Shown piece after piece: positions 8,787-18,111 of a DNA stretch of 64,000 bases (within the stretch, counting starts at the first letter, position 1; each line of letters begins with the position of its first letter). The stretch is from Stentor roeselii. Lineage: Eukaryota; Ciliophora; Heterotrichea; Heterotrichida; Stentoridae. The stretch is from NCBI GenBank assembly GCA_006503475.1, contig RSEH01000089.1, positions 62,001 to 126,000 of the forward strand, given 5' to 3'. The notes below the pieces were generated by a model, which worked only from the letters and a program-made list of their open reading frames with translations, was not told the origin of the DNA and did no database searches. The position numbers and the translations under genes were made by a program.

Positions 8787-10184
8787 ATGGTGAAAGAAGT
8801 AGAAGATCTATTCCAGCCCTTGTCAGACATGACAGGTACTCCAACAGATCAAATAGTAGTAGTCTTTTGTTTTATCATCGCTCTTCCTCTAGGTTGGATT
8901 CACCATTACTGCATCTCATCAGCACTCCTTCGTCATCTCTTTTCAATAGTCTGCGGCGTGGCCATTCTTTTACTGCAGTTCGAGCTTCGAGGCCTGATCC
9001 ACTTCGGATTGACTTCGATCATAGTCTACATGATGCTGCTCGTCCTTCCCCAGCGACACGTGGCTTTCCCAGTGCTGTCCTTCTTGCTAGTGTACCTCTC
9101 GTCAATGCACATCTACAGGATGGTGACTGACTACATGGGGTGGAGAATGGATGCGACAAGCGTGCAGATGTTAATGACTTGCAAACTTTCCCTGCTAGCT
9201 TACTCCTACCAAGACACAGCAACAATAAAAGAAGACCCGAAGCGAGTTCCAGAAGAGCAAAAACCTTTTTTAATCAATAAACTGCCTAACCTACTTGAGT
9301 ACTACTCTTACATCCTGTTCTATCCAAGTATTTCTGTAGGTCCCTCTTTTGAGTACATCGAGTATCATGACTTTATTCATAGAAAAAACGCTTTTCGTAA
9401 CATTCCTTCTACATTTAGCAGAAGTTTTTATATCTTTGGAGTCGCTTTGATGTTTTTAGCCCTCACTGCTGTGGGACAGGTTTACTTTCCACATAGTTTG
9501 TGTTATACTGATCAATTCGGAGAAAAAACCTTCTGGGATCGAGTGTTTTACTTTAATGTTGCAATGATTGTTGCTAAGTTTAGATATACTACTGCTTGGA
9601 AATTCACTGAGTGCAGCATGATCAGCTCTGGACTTGGATATACGGAAAACTCGAAGACGGGGAATGTCTGGGAAAGAGCTGTTTCTATCAATTGGGATAA
9701 AACGGAATATGCCTGGACTGCTAAGGAAATGGTTGAGAACTGGAATATTTCTGTGTCTATTTGGCTTAGGAGATGCATTTTTAATAGGATTTTGAAAGCG
9801 GGAAAAGATCCGATGAAACCATCTGGGATGCGTAAGTCTATTGCGCAACATGCAAGTTATATGTTTTCAGCATTTTGGCATGGGTTTTATCCTGCTTATT
9901 ATTTGATGTTCTTTTGTTTTTCTATCTCCACAGAAATTAGCAAAATGGTTTTTATCACTGATTGGTCTTGGCTTCCTGGAAGAAATATTCTTAAATGGGT
10001 TGCCTGGATCCTTATGTGGAATATTGGAAATTATAATGGAGTCATCTTTTTGGCACTCGATATGGGGTATGCCCTGAAGTTCCTGAAAAACATTCACTAT
10101 TTCCCAGTGATCCTTCTAGCAATAGGCTGGACTTTCTTCAAAATAACAGGTCTTCACCATAAGCCAAAACCCAAAACAACCTAG
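8787..10184 (+). CDS. MBOAT-family lysophospholipid acyltransferase
   Basis: 465 residues, mostly hydrophobic with about nine or ten membrane segments. The motif SAFWHGFYPAYYL, with catalytic His365, is diagnostic of membrane-bound O-acyltransferases of the lysophospholipid type (MBOAT1/2/5 and yeast Ale1). Upstream are the expected Asn-containing WN segment (VENWNISVSIWLRR) and a P-S-F/E-Y block. The length fits the family. It should re-acylate lysophospholipids with acyl-CoA in the ER membrane (Lands cycle). The start is the ATG in ATAAATGG. The family is clear; the lipid headgroup preference cannot be read. Confidence 0.88.
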   Translation: MVKEVEDLFQPLSDMTGTPTDQIVVVFCFIIALPLGWIHHYCISSALLRHLFSIVCGVAILLLQFELRGLIHFGLTSIIVYMMLLVLPQRHVAFPVLSFLLVYLSSMHIYRMVTDYMGWRMDATSVQMLMTCKLSLLAYSYQDTATIKEDPKRVPEEQKPFLINKLPNLLEYYSYILFYPSISVGPSFEYIEYHDFIHRKNAFRNIPSTFSRSFYIFGVALMFLALTAVGQVYFPHSLCYTDQFGEKTFWDRVFYFNVAMIVAKFRYTTAWKFTECSMISSGLGYTENSKTGNVWERAVSINWDKTEYAWTAKEMVENWNISVSIWLRRCIFNRILKAGKDPMKPSGMRKSIAQHASYMFSAFWHGFYPAYYLMFFCFSISTEISKMVFITDWSWLPGRNILKWVAWILMWNIGNYNGVIFLALDMGYALKFLKNIHYFPVILLAIGWTFFKITGLHHKPKPKTT

Positions 10185-10200
10185 TTAGTAACCTTCATAA

Positions 10201-12504
10201 ATGGACATTACTGACCAAGACATCCGTGATTTTTTCCTAAAGTCCTTTCCAGCCTCTTCACTAAACGACGAGTTGCCATCCCTATCAATAAAAGAAAGTC
10301 TTTCATCTTTCGTATCAGATCTCGACCTAACAAAAGACTTTTTCGATTTATTCACTTCAAGACTATCAGACAAGCGATACATCTTAAGCGATATCTTTTC
10401 AGTCCTTCAAACTCCATTCACCGAGCTTTTAAAAACTTTAAAAGCTCTTCAAAAGATAATCGAAAGTTACTTTTCCGAAAACAACTTAAAAAACAACTCA
10501 AAACTTCGAAATCTGATCATGGACTCTCCAGATGGTTTTGTAGGTCTTGGTACTTTTTTGAAGTACAAAAACGTGAAAGTTTTAACAAATTCCGAGAAAT
10601 TCATGGCAAAGTCTCTGGAAGACTCGAATTTTTTAGAAGTTTCAGCTGATAAAAAAAATGTTAGAGTTGCTGGAAGACAGCCTGAAGAGTCTCAGATTTA
10701 TTATTACAACCTTGACACTAGCCAGGCGCAAATAAACTACAGTTCGATTGCGGAAGGACTTGCATTACGACCGACAGTGATAACGAAGATCAAGTATATA
10801 ACGATGCTTGCTGGAAACTCTAGATTTGTCGCTTATTTCAAACCCGACTCGCTTCATAAGGTCGATTTGACGACTGGCGAGGATAAAATCATTGCGCAAA
10901 TTAAAGGACTTAGCTTTTTAGACCTGAGGACTGAAGATGATCTGTTTGTCGGCGTGATTGATAAGGCAAAAATCATTATTATTAACCTGGTCAGCTCAGT
11001 GCAGACCTTTGAGTACAAAGTCACTGAAGGCACTGTTGAAAAGGTCTTGTTTCACCCGACTGATCGTAATTTACTTGTAAGGTTTTCTCAAAATGAAGTC
11101 GTCATCTTTCGCATCAACCCTTTGAGATCTGGAGAAATCACCTGGTTTAAAGTCGTTCCCATGAAAGGAAAAATCATCAACGTCGCGATTTGTGAGAATC
11201 TTCTGGCTTCAGCTGTGGGACAGGGGCAGGTCCAGGTGTTGAACATTGAAACTGACCAGGTGTTATTTTCTTATTGTCCTCATACTTATAACACGATGAT
11301 GTACTCGTCGAATATCACTCTTCATTTCATTACTCCTAACTTTTTACTTACTTCTGGAAGGTCTCAGAATGAATTGTGTCTTGCGAAAATCGACTCTAAT
11401 CAGAGAACTCATATTTTAACTATTCAGTCCTTGTCAAGAAAACATATCTCAGTGTTCAAAGAGTTCATCCTCATCTCAGACCCGAACTCTTCCAATGTGA
11501 GTCTTGTGATCGTCTCAGAAGTAGAGGACCTTCTGAAATTTACAAAAATCATTGACTATAAACTTGACTCTAACTGTTTATTAGCCTTCATCGGCTCTTC
11601 TGCTCAGTTTCACGTGGTTACCAAAAATGACTTTCGCGCTTATTTCACCAATATTGATAAAAAAATCGATGATAAAGTTGTGATTGAAAACACTTTAGAC
11701 TCTACTGAAATCACAAACTCTTTAAATGAACTAGCAGCTGCTAAAGTCAAAGTCGTTTCTGATAAAATTGGGGGCTTTTGTAAGATGAATGTTATTAAAA
11801 AAGCTCTTGCTGATGCCATTTCAGAAGGAATTGATAAGAACTCGGTTAGAGAAATCAAAGCTATCAGTGAAGGTGTTAAAAAATGTGTCGTTGATAGTCT
11901 TGCACCTGGGATTCAGTCAGCTGTTGAAGAGATGATGAGTCAAGTTTTTCAATGTTCGGAAATGGGAATTAAGGAATTCGCTGATAAAGAACTTGAACTT
12001 GACTCGGTCTTTGAAGTTTTGCAGAGGGAGAACTACCAAAAGGTCTCTTTGATCAGTGATTTAACTGATATTTATGGAAAAAATTGCATGAAACATCTGA
12101 AAAAACTTGAAAAACTGGAAGAAAATTTCAAGGAAAAACTTTTGACTGTTAAGAATAAAGAACCTACTGGGGCTCAAGAGAAACTTAATATTTTACTTGC
12201 GCAGGGTGATTTTGAATCTGCTTTAGGAATGGTTATCTCCTCACCTAGCAAGTTATACTCAACTCTCGCTGTAATCAACCCCTCAGCATTATTAAAAGGT
12301 AAAAAAATAACTCAAGGTCTTCAAAACCGTATTTTAAAGCAATTTTTGATATTTCCTCCAACATTACGCCAATTGAAAAACAGTGCAGAATGGATGGAGA
12401 ACTTGATTCAATACAAAACTTGGACTTCCAATGAAAAAGAAGAAGCGAAGAAATTCTTGAAAAACCATCCTCTTGCCTACCTTTCTTCATTTATAATAGT
12501 CTAG
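10201..12504 (+). CDS. WD40-like propeller protein, possible EDC4/Ge-1 decapping scaffold
   Basis: 767 residues. Residues ~115-480 have the alternating short beta strands and hydrophobic/Asp spacing of a degenerate WD40 propeller. Residues ~500-650 are helical and charged. The last ~110 residues (from LLAQGDFESALGMVI through the NPSALLKG segment) resemble the helical C-terminal domain of Ge-1/EDC4/VARICOSE, which binds mRNA decapping factors and drives P-body assembly. The order, propeller then linker then C-terminal helices, also fits. The WD repeats are too diverged to count by eye, so another propeller scaffold is possible. It starts 16 bp after the MBOAT stop, and its stop lies 22 bp from that of the convergent next gene. 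Confidence 0.45.
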   Translation: MDITDQDIRDFFLKSFPASSLNDELPSLSIKESLSSFVSDLDLTKDFFDLFTSRLSDKRYILSDIFSVLQTPFTELLKTLKALQKIIESYFSENNLKNNSKLRNLIMDSPDGFVGLGTFLKYKNVKVLTNSEKFMAKSLEDSNFLEVSADKKNVRVAGRQPEESQIYYYNLDTSQAQINYSSIAEGLALRPTVITKIKYITMLAGNSRFVAYFKPDSLHKVDLTTGEDKIIAQIKGLSFLDLRTEDDLFVGVIDKAKIIIINLVSSVQTFEYKVTEGTVEKVLFHPTDRNLLVRFSQNEVVIFRINPLRSGEITWFKVVPMKGKIINVAICENLLASAVGQGQVQVLNIETDQVLFSYCPHTYNTMMYSSNITLHFITPNFLLTSGRSQNELCLAKIDSNQRTHILTIQSLSRKHISVFKEFILISDPNSSNVSLVIVSEVEDLLKFTKIIDYKLDSNCLLAFIGSSAQFHVVTKNDFRAYFTNIDKKIDDKVVIENTLDSTEITNSLNELAAAKVKVVSDKIGGFCKMNVIKKALADAISEGIDKNSVREIKAISEGVKKCVVDSLAPGIQSAVEEMMSQVFQCSEMGIKEFADKELELDSVFEVLQRENYQKVSLISDLTDIYGKNCMKHLKKLEKLEENFKEKLLTVKNKEPTGAQEKLNILLAQGDFESALGMVISSPSKLYSTLAVINPSALLKGKKITQGLQNRILKQFLIFPPTLRQLKNSAEWMENLIQYKTWTSNEKEEAKKFLKNHPLAYLSSFIIV

Positions 12505-12526
12505 TTAATTAATCAAGACTTCAACA

Positions 12527-14653
12527 TTAAAGTTTCTTTAGAGATAAGAAACCTTGCCCCGCAGTTCCTGAAAATTTCAAAGAAACTCGAGATTTATTTG
12601 CAAGAACCACGAATTTCACCCTCGAACATCCTGAGTCTTCTTCTCCGTCAGAAGTGATAACTTTTAAGGAATTCACGAAAACTTCTACTTTTCCGATTGA
12701 AAAAACAGCGAAACATAACTCAAATATGCCGGCTTCTTCAACTAAAATGAAATTTTTTCCTGTTTCCCAAACGAAAAGAAGTGGGTTTGTGTTTGTATTT
12801 TCTTCATCCCAAACTACCATCTTCTCTCTAAGACTTCCACTTTTCCACAACCATCTTCCAATACAAATTTCAGCACAAAGTGTATTTAAAATAACCCCAT
12901 TCTCATCAACAAACTCTTTAAACTCACTCTTAGTAATTTTCTCATCAATTTCATTATGAAGTTGAATTAAAATATTGTTCACATCATCAACAGAAGCTTT
13001 CGAGTCAATAATTTTCACCATATCAGAATTCCAAGTTTTATCCCTAAGTTCAACAATGACAGAAGTGAACCTTTCAGTATAATCCTGCCTAATCTCTTCC
13101 ATTCTTTCCATCTGTTCAAACGTAAAGTCTTTATGAGCCGTTTCCAAAGAATTCTGAATATTTTTTATTTCCTTTAAAATGAACTCCAAGTCCTTTTTAT
13201 CAGCTTTTCCAGAAACCATTTTTTCAATGGCCTTCTCTTCAAACACCCGATGCACCAAATTTTGCGCCTTTTTAAAAGTGTCCTGAGAGATCGACTCCAG
13301 TCTTTTTTGCAAGTCTTCTTTGATTTCGACGAGACTAGCCACGATTTTCTTGTTTTTCTCGTGAATCAGGTCTTCAATCACGAAAATATCTGCTTTTTTC
13401 TGGATTTCACTTGAAAAACTTTTCAAGTCAGTCAAGTTGCTATGATAATTATTTGTCAGTTCTTTTAACTTCACCTGCAAATGAGCTGAAATTTGTTCTA
13501 AGTTTTCCTTCAATGTTAAAAGACTTTGGCCAAAAGTCACTTGTTCTGCTTTTAAAACTTTCAACTCCTGGTCTAGCGCCTTAGCTTGCATCGCAACTGT
13601 TTCAGCGGCGACATCTCGAAAGTTAACTTTTTCTAGACTGATCTCATTTCTGCAGGCATTTTCAAGAGTTTTCATATTTTCCTTAATATTTTCTATTTCC
13701 TCATCAAAAAATGCGATGTTTTCATCGAGTTTCACTTTCAAATGAGCCATTTCAGAAGAGTTTGACAAAGGATGGTCCTGCAAATGTTTCAGTTCTCGAT
13801 TCAAGTCATTAAGATGTCGAGAGTACTCAAGTGAATGCTTCGCTATCCGAGTTTCAAAAGTTTCAGTCAATGCATTTTTTTGCTCTTCATTCAAATCTTT
13901 TATCATTTTTTCCAGTTTTTTTTTCGAAAGATTTTCGTTTTTTTCAAGTTTTTCGACCCGTTGTTGACACTTTTCAAGGACTTCCTGGGAAACTTTACTG
14001 TCAAGTACGGAAATGAGAGATCTTAGGTCTTGATTGTCAGCTTTTTTCAAGACTTCATTTTTTTCAGCTTTTGATTTTAAAGACTTTTGAATGGGTTCAA
14101 GTGACTTGTGGAGAATCTCTTCAACTGACTGAAGACTCGCTTTTGACTTGATTTCTTGAGAGAAAAAGTCCAGGTCTTTCAAGTTGGGAAGTTTTGCAAG
14201 GGCTTCACAGATCTCTGAATAGACTTTATCAATTTGTTTATAAACAGAATCAATTTCTGAGTTCATATCTTTAACAGAAGCTTTATTTTCAATGATTTTT
14301 TTTACATCTGAAAGTTTCGGGTATTCCGCTAAAATTTTCTCAATGTCTGAATAGCTAGGTTTGTCTTCAAACAAAATAAATTTCGCCTCGAAAAGTGAAT
14401 TTGAATGATTGAGTTTTTCTTTTAGGTCCTGGAAACTGACTTTTTCTGAGATTTCAGCTTTTACCTCATGCCGGGAGGGTTTGTTGCTGATGAGAAGTTC
14501 AAGTTCTTTAATCGAATTTTCATGAGATTTCAAGGTTTCAACGACTCCTGCGAAGGTGAGGACCAGGGTGTTCTTCGCAGTTTCCCAATTTCCGCTGGAG
14601 GTTAAACTTCTTTCAAGACTATCAAAAGAGAACTGTCCAGAGTGCAATTTCAT
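12527..14653 (-). CDS. Long coiled-coil protein with a C1q/TNF-like C-terminal domain
   Basis: 708 residues from the ATG at 14653. An in-frame ATG 18 nt upstream overlaps the stop of the DYRK gene, so the inner start is preferred. Residues ~20-580 are almost entirely coiled coil, punctuated by a recurring short motif of the form K-A/P-S/D-x-x-D/E-hydrophobic (NKASVKDM, SKASLQSV, GKADKKDL, SKASVDDV, DKPSYSDI). The last ~115 residues, from the CIGRWLWKSG segment, read as a beta sandwich: W, then an EAGIFELCF strand, a VEVFVNS strand and a closing GFLSLKKL, as in C1q/TNF jelly rolls. No signal peptide is seen, so it is intracellular. A basal body or axonemal role is a guess from architecture. 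It lies 11 bp downstream of the DYRK gene. Confidence 0.55.
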   Translation of the reverse strand: MKLHSGQFSFDSLERSLTSSGNWETAKNTLVLTFAGVVETLKSHENSIKELELLISNKPSRHEVKAEISEKVSFQDLKEKLNHSNSLFEAKFILFEDKPSYSDIEKILAEYPKLSDVKKIIENKASVKDMNSEIDSVYKQIDKVYSEICEALAKLPNLKDLDFFSQEIKSKASLQSVEEILHKSLEPIQKSLKSKAEKNEVLKKADNQDLRSLISVLDSKVSQEVLEKCQQRVEKLEKNENLSKKKLEKMIKDLNEEQKNALTETFETRIAKHSLEYSRHLNDLNRELKHLQDHPLSNSSEMAHLKVKLDENIAFFDEEIENIKENMKTLENACRNEISLEKVNFRDVAAETVAMQAKALDQELKVLKAEQVTFGQSLLTLKENLEQISAHLQVKLKELTNNYHSNLTDLKSFSSEIQKKADIFVIEDLIHEKNKKIVASLVEIKEDLQKRLESISQDTFKKAQNLVHRVFEEKAIEKMVSGKADKKDLEFILKEIKNIQNSLETAHKDFTFEQMERMEEIRQDYTERFTSVIVELRDKTWNSDMVKIIDSKASVDDVNNILIQLHNEIDEKITKSEFKEFVDENGVILNTLCAEICIGRWLWKSGSLREKMVVWDEENTNTNPLLFVWETGKNFILVEEAGIFELCFAVFSIGKVEVFVNSLKVITSDGEEDSGCSRVKFVVLANKSRVSLKFSGTAGQGFLSLKKL

Positions 14654-14664
14654 ATTTAGATATA

Positions 14665-16257
14665 TTAACATTCACCTTTCTTTGCACTCTTCTCACTCTT
14701 CTGCTTGTCTCGACTAGAATGAACAACAAGACCTTTCATTATAAACCGATGAGAAAGTGCCTCTTCAGGACTGATCCTTGTAACAGGGTTCCACTCAAAG
14801 CACTTGTTTAAAAAATCAAGAAAATCCTCATCATTAGTTTTTACCTTGTCAGCCAAATTCCGACTTCCAGGAATTCTTTTTTTTCCTCTTGAATTTTGAA
14901 TGATTTTCGGAGAATCTCCGTCAAAAAACAGTTTTTTTCTTGTTGAAATTTGCAACAAGTCAGCAGGGGGCAAGCCTTTGACTTCCATGATGCATAAAAG
15001 TTGCTCGGCTTCTGACTCTCCAGGGAACAGCGGGTACCCGCTGTGAATTTCTCCTAATACACAGCCGAGGGACCACATGTCGATTGCTGTCGTGTATTCA
15101 ATTCCTAGAATAATCTCTGGAGCCCTGTAAAAGCGGCTTTGAATGTAAGTGTAAAGTTTTTCACTTTCTAAACAGGATGAACCGAAATCTATGATTTTTA
15201 TGCCACTTTTGTTTGGGTCTTTTAAAAGAATGTTCTCAGGCTTTAAGTCGCAGTGGATTATTTTTTGAGATTTCATGAAGGATAGGGCAAGGATTATTTG
15301 CGCTGCGAAACGTTTTACGAGGGAGACTGAAAAACCTTGGAATGAGTTACTTTTTAGTAAATCGTAGAGGTTCATGCTGAGTAACTCGAATGTTATGCAG
15401 ATGTGTTTACGGAAAATGAAAAATTCTAACATTTTTATGCATTTGTAGTGACCTTCTGGGTCGTTTGATCTTAGACGGTCAAGTACTTTAATCTCCACTT
15501 TCGCCTGCCGATGAAACCTTTTCTGATTCCTAATAATTTTCAAAGCAACAAACTCTTTACTCTTATGATCAAAGCACTTGCATACCTGTCCAAAGCTTCC
15601 CTTTCCCAAAATCTGGATAATTTCAAATCGATAAGCAACATGATCACCAACAACAAGTTTATAATCCGACCGTTCATCATCAAAATTGAAGTTATTTTCA
15701 TTAGAGTCCCCTTTAATCTTATTAGCCTTGAACCCAACATAAAACACTTCAGAGTACTCCAAAGCTTCACTTTGTTCAAACCGAGTCAAATACGCGTGAA
15801 AGTGTTTAAAAATAACTGAAACCTTAACAGGAGGACTCATGGCAGCCAAGAGCGCATCAGGGTCCTGCGCATTGCGACTTCTTGATTTTTTCCTAGAAAT
15901 CGATGCCCTGACAGTCTTCTTCTCAAGAAGTGTGTCTTGCCCGATGGATCTATTTGTGGCGAGACTATGCACAAGCTGAGTCCTGTTAAGACTTCCACTG
16001 AGTTTCGCTGACAAGTTCAAAGACGAGTTCAAAGAAATGTTGTTTGAAAGTTTTTCACTAAAGCCGGGCAAGGCCTTAACGAATCTTCTTCTCGAGTTTT
16101 TTGAATGACTTGGAGAGTTGGAGTCGTTGTGGTAAACTGAACGGACTAGACTTGAACTTAACTTGGTTTGGACTGGGTCTCGTTTTTTGACTGGCTTTGA
16201 ATTGATTGGGCGAAATTTGAGTAGTTTGAGTCTGGGAGAAGGTTTATTTGCGTTCAT
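14665..16257 (-). CDS. DYRK-family dual-specificity protein kinase
   Basis: 530 residues. A basic Ser-rich N-terminal ~150 residues is followed by a DYRK-type pre-kinase region, then a full kinase domain at ~205-505: glycine loop GKGSFGQV, VALK lysine, HCDLKPEN catalytic loop, DFGSS metal motif, YTYIQSRFYRAPE activation loop with the autophosphorylated Y-x-Y, and DMWSLGC. The YxYIQSRFYR loop is specific to DYRKs, and the N-terminal extension favours class 2 (DYRK2/3/4, Pom1-like). All catalytic residues are present. These kinases autophosphorylate on tyrosine while folding and then phosphorylate Ser/Thr, often controlling growth, cytoskeleton or cilia. The family is certain; the substrate is unknown. 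Confidence 0.93.
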   Translation of the reverse strand: MNANKPSPRLKLLKFRPINSKPVKKRDPVQTKLSSSLVRSVYHNDSNSPSHSKNSRRRFVKALPGFSEKLSNNISLNSSLNLSAKLSGSLNRTQLVHSLATNRSIGQDTLLEKKTVRASISRKKSRSRNAQDPDALLAAMSPPVKVSVIFKHFHAYLTRFEQSEALEYSEVFYVGFKANKIKGDSNENNFNFDDERSDYKLVVGDHVAYRFEIIQILGKGSFGQVCKCFDHKSKEFVALKIIRNQKRFHRQAKVEIKVLDRLRSNDPEGHYKCIKMLEFFIFRKHICITFELLSMNLYDLLKSNSFQGFSVSLVKRFAAQIILALSFMKSQKIIHCDLKPENILLKDPNKSGIKIIDFGSSCLESEKLYTYIQSRFYRAPEIILGIEYTTAIDMWSLGCVLGEIHSGYPLFPGESEAEQLLCIMEVKGLPPADLLQISTRKKLFFDGDSPKIIQNSRGKKRIPGSRNLADKVKTNDEDFLDFLNKCFEWNPVTRISPEEALSHRFIMKGLVVHSSRDKQKSEKSAKKGEC

Positions 16258-16311
16258 AGAAAAGGTTTATGAAGAGTTAAGAAGAATCATGGATTAATCT
16301 TTAAGAATTGG

Positions 16312-18111
16312 TCATTGCATTAGATGAAGTCCTTTTTCTATTAGTTTGCACATGACTTGGTTCGTTGGAATCACGGTGAGAACTGGGTAGTCACTTTTGG
16401 TTTCTTGTTTGTTGGAGGTTCGTCTTAGAGGACTGCGAAATAAGTGAATGTGACGAATGACTTCTTCTAATAGTCGCTTTTTACTGTCTTTGTAGTCGTT
16501 TACCTCTGACAGGTACTTTTTCTTGCATTCCAAGATGTAATCTGTAAGGACCTGGTTGCGAATGGATAACGGGATACTTGCGAGTTTTTTACTTTCGTTG
16601 TCTTTCCTTTTTCTAGTCAAGGTTCTTGAAGTCTTGAACATTTGCTCTTCTAAAACTGAATTCCATTGCTTTAAAAGCCTTTCCCAAATAGTTTTCATGC
16701 GACGGTTGTAGTCATTCCAGTACTTTTTTATTAAATTTATGTTGTCAACGACCTTCATAAAAGCTTTCGGGATTACAAAAGTCTTCGCACTGTCTCTTAT
16801 CGCAGTGATTGTCTGTCGATGTATGAACGGCTTGCAAGAGTAAAAGAAAAGTTTGATTAAACAACTGCCTCTTGCTAAGCTTAAGTTTTCTTTCGTTGTT
16901 CCGATGGAGTTTCTGTAAAGTTTTTGAATTCTTTTCACTTGAATACTTTTTCTGATCTTTTCAAACTTACTTTGCCGCCCTGTGCTGATTATTTCTCGGA
17001 TCTTGTCAACTGCTTTAAAGAAAAAAGTCGCTTGAAGCCAGAATCTTTGCTGAGATTGGACTAGCATTGTTTTTTCCAGTTGTTCTCGATTTTCTCGCTC
17101 GATTTGACGCTTGATTTCTTTTTTATGGAGCAAAAAGATGGTTCTTTGCTTTTTGGTTTCAATGTTTTTGGTCTTGTTCTGAACTACCATCTCTCTTCGT
17201 CTTTGCCAGTCTCCTTGACGACTGGATAATGTGCTTCGGTACTTACTTGAACTTTTATTCATCTTGATGAAATCCTTGATTTCCTGTGGTTTTTTACTTC
17301 GATCACCAGCTGAACTTTGAAAAAGTGAGTCTTCGTCGTCGATTAGGTCCTCTAGTTTTAAAATTATTTTTTTTTTAGCTGGTTTTTTGCCGAATCCGAT
17401 GAGGACTGAAAATTCGCAGTCGGTTAGAGCTTCGACCCCTAGAAAAAAATTCTCATTTTTGAACTTAGAGCCAACATCATTCACATAATGCGATTCCTTC
17501 GAAAAGCAGAAGTCACAACTGGACTTATTCGGTTCTGGAGTGATTCTTGAGAGGTAAGCTACTGTATTTCCTCTTTTTTTCTTTATTGTTATTAGAAGGG
17601 GAGGTTTGCGGCTAATACTTCTTATTGTAAAGTACTGAGTGTTTCCTTTTTCAAGAAGAATTGAACAAGGCTCTGAGTCTTGAAGGATCAGACGTCTGTG
17701 ACCTGTGTTTTTGTTTGAAGAGACTAACTCTAGCTTGTTTAAGATCTTTTCGAAGTCTTGGTCTGTTGGAAGCTTTGGAGCTGACCCTTGGAAGGACTTG
17801 AATTGAGGAGCTGATGATGATAAAATCGATGAGGTTAGTATTAAAAACTTTTCGTTCTCCTTCAGGGTCAATCCACTTAAATTACTGTTTTCTGGACGAA
17901 AAGGGAAAATTGATTTGATGTTGTATTGAGAATCATCAGGAGATTTATGCTTCAAACTTTTGACTGAGTCTGTTTTTTCAGATTTGAATGAAGAAAAGTT
18001 CGTCCTTTCTTGGGATAAAGAAGGCAGACTAAGGGTTTCTTTAGGACTTGAAAGTCTTTGAAGTGTGAAACTTGATTGAGCTCGATTGTATAGACTGAAA
18101 TTTGATAGCAT
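16312..18111 (-). CDS. Hypothetical basic helical protein
   Basis: 599 residues. The first ~120 are Ser/Pro-rich and probably disordered. Residues ~130-260 look like a small beta-rich domain with a possible Cys/His pair (CDFCFSKESH). The remaining ~330 residues are strongly basic and helical with many W/F-containing segments (QRFWLQATFFF, IKKYWNDYNRRM, RLLKQWNSVLEEQM), which could be IQ-like or cytoskeleton-binding helices. No signal peptide or membrane segment. No family recognised. It lies 54 bp upstream of the DYRK start on the same strand. Confidence 0.6.
   Translation of the reverse strand: MLSNFSLYNRAQSSFTLQRLSSPKETLSLPSLSQERTNFSSFKSEKTDSVKSLKHKSPDDSQYNIKSIFPFRPENSNLSGLTLKENEKFLILTSSILSSSAPQFKSFQGSAPKLPTDQDFEKILNKLELVSSNKNTGHRRLILQDSEPCSILLEKGNTQYFTIRSISRKPPLLITIKKKRGNTVAYLSRITPEPNKSSCDFCFSKESHYVNDVGSKFKNENFFLGVEALTDCEFSVLIGFGKKPAKKKIILKLEDLIDDEDSLFQSSAGDRSKKPQEIKDFIKMNKSSSKYRSTLSSRQGDWQRRREMVVQNKTKNIETKKQRTIFLLHKKEIKRQIERENREQLEKTMLVQSQQRFWLQATFFFKAVDKIREIISTGRQSKFEKIRKSIQVKRIQKLYRNSIGTTKENLSLARGSCLIKLFFYSCKPFIHRQTITAIRDSAKTFVIPKAFMKVVDNINLIKKYWNDYNRRMKTIWERLLKQWNSVLEEQMFKTSRTLTRKRKDNESKKLASIPLSIRNQVLTDYILECKKKYLSEVNDYKDSKKRLLEEVIRHIHLFRSPLRRTSNKQETKSDYPVLTVIPTNQVMCKLIEKGLHLMQ

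Noticed and set aside
8765-9130. 121-residue + ORF overlapping the MBOAT gene start
   Set aside because: Out-of-frame shadow; Ser/Arg-rich low-complexity product, while the MBOAT frame has family motifs throughout.
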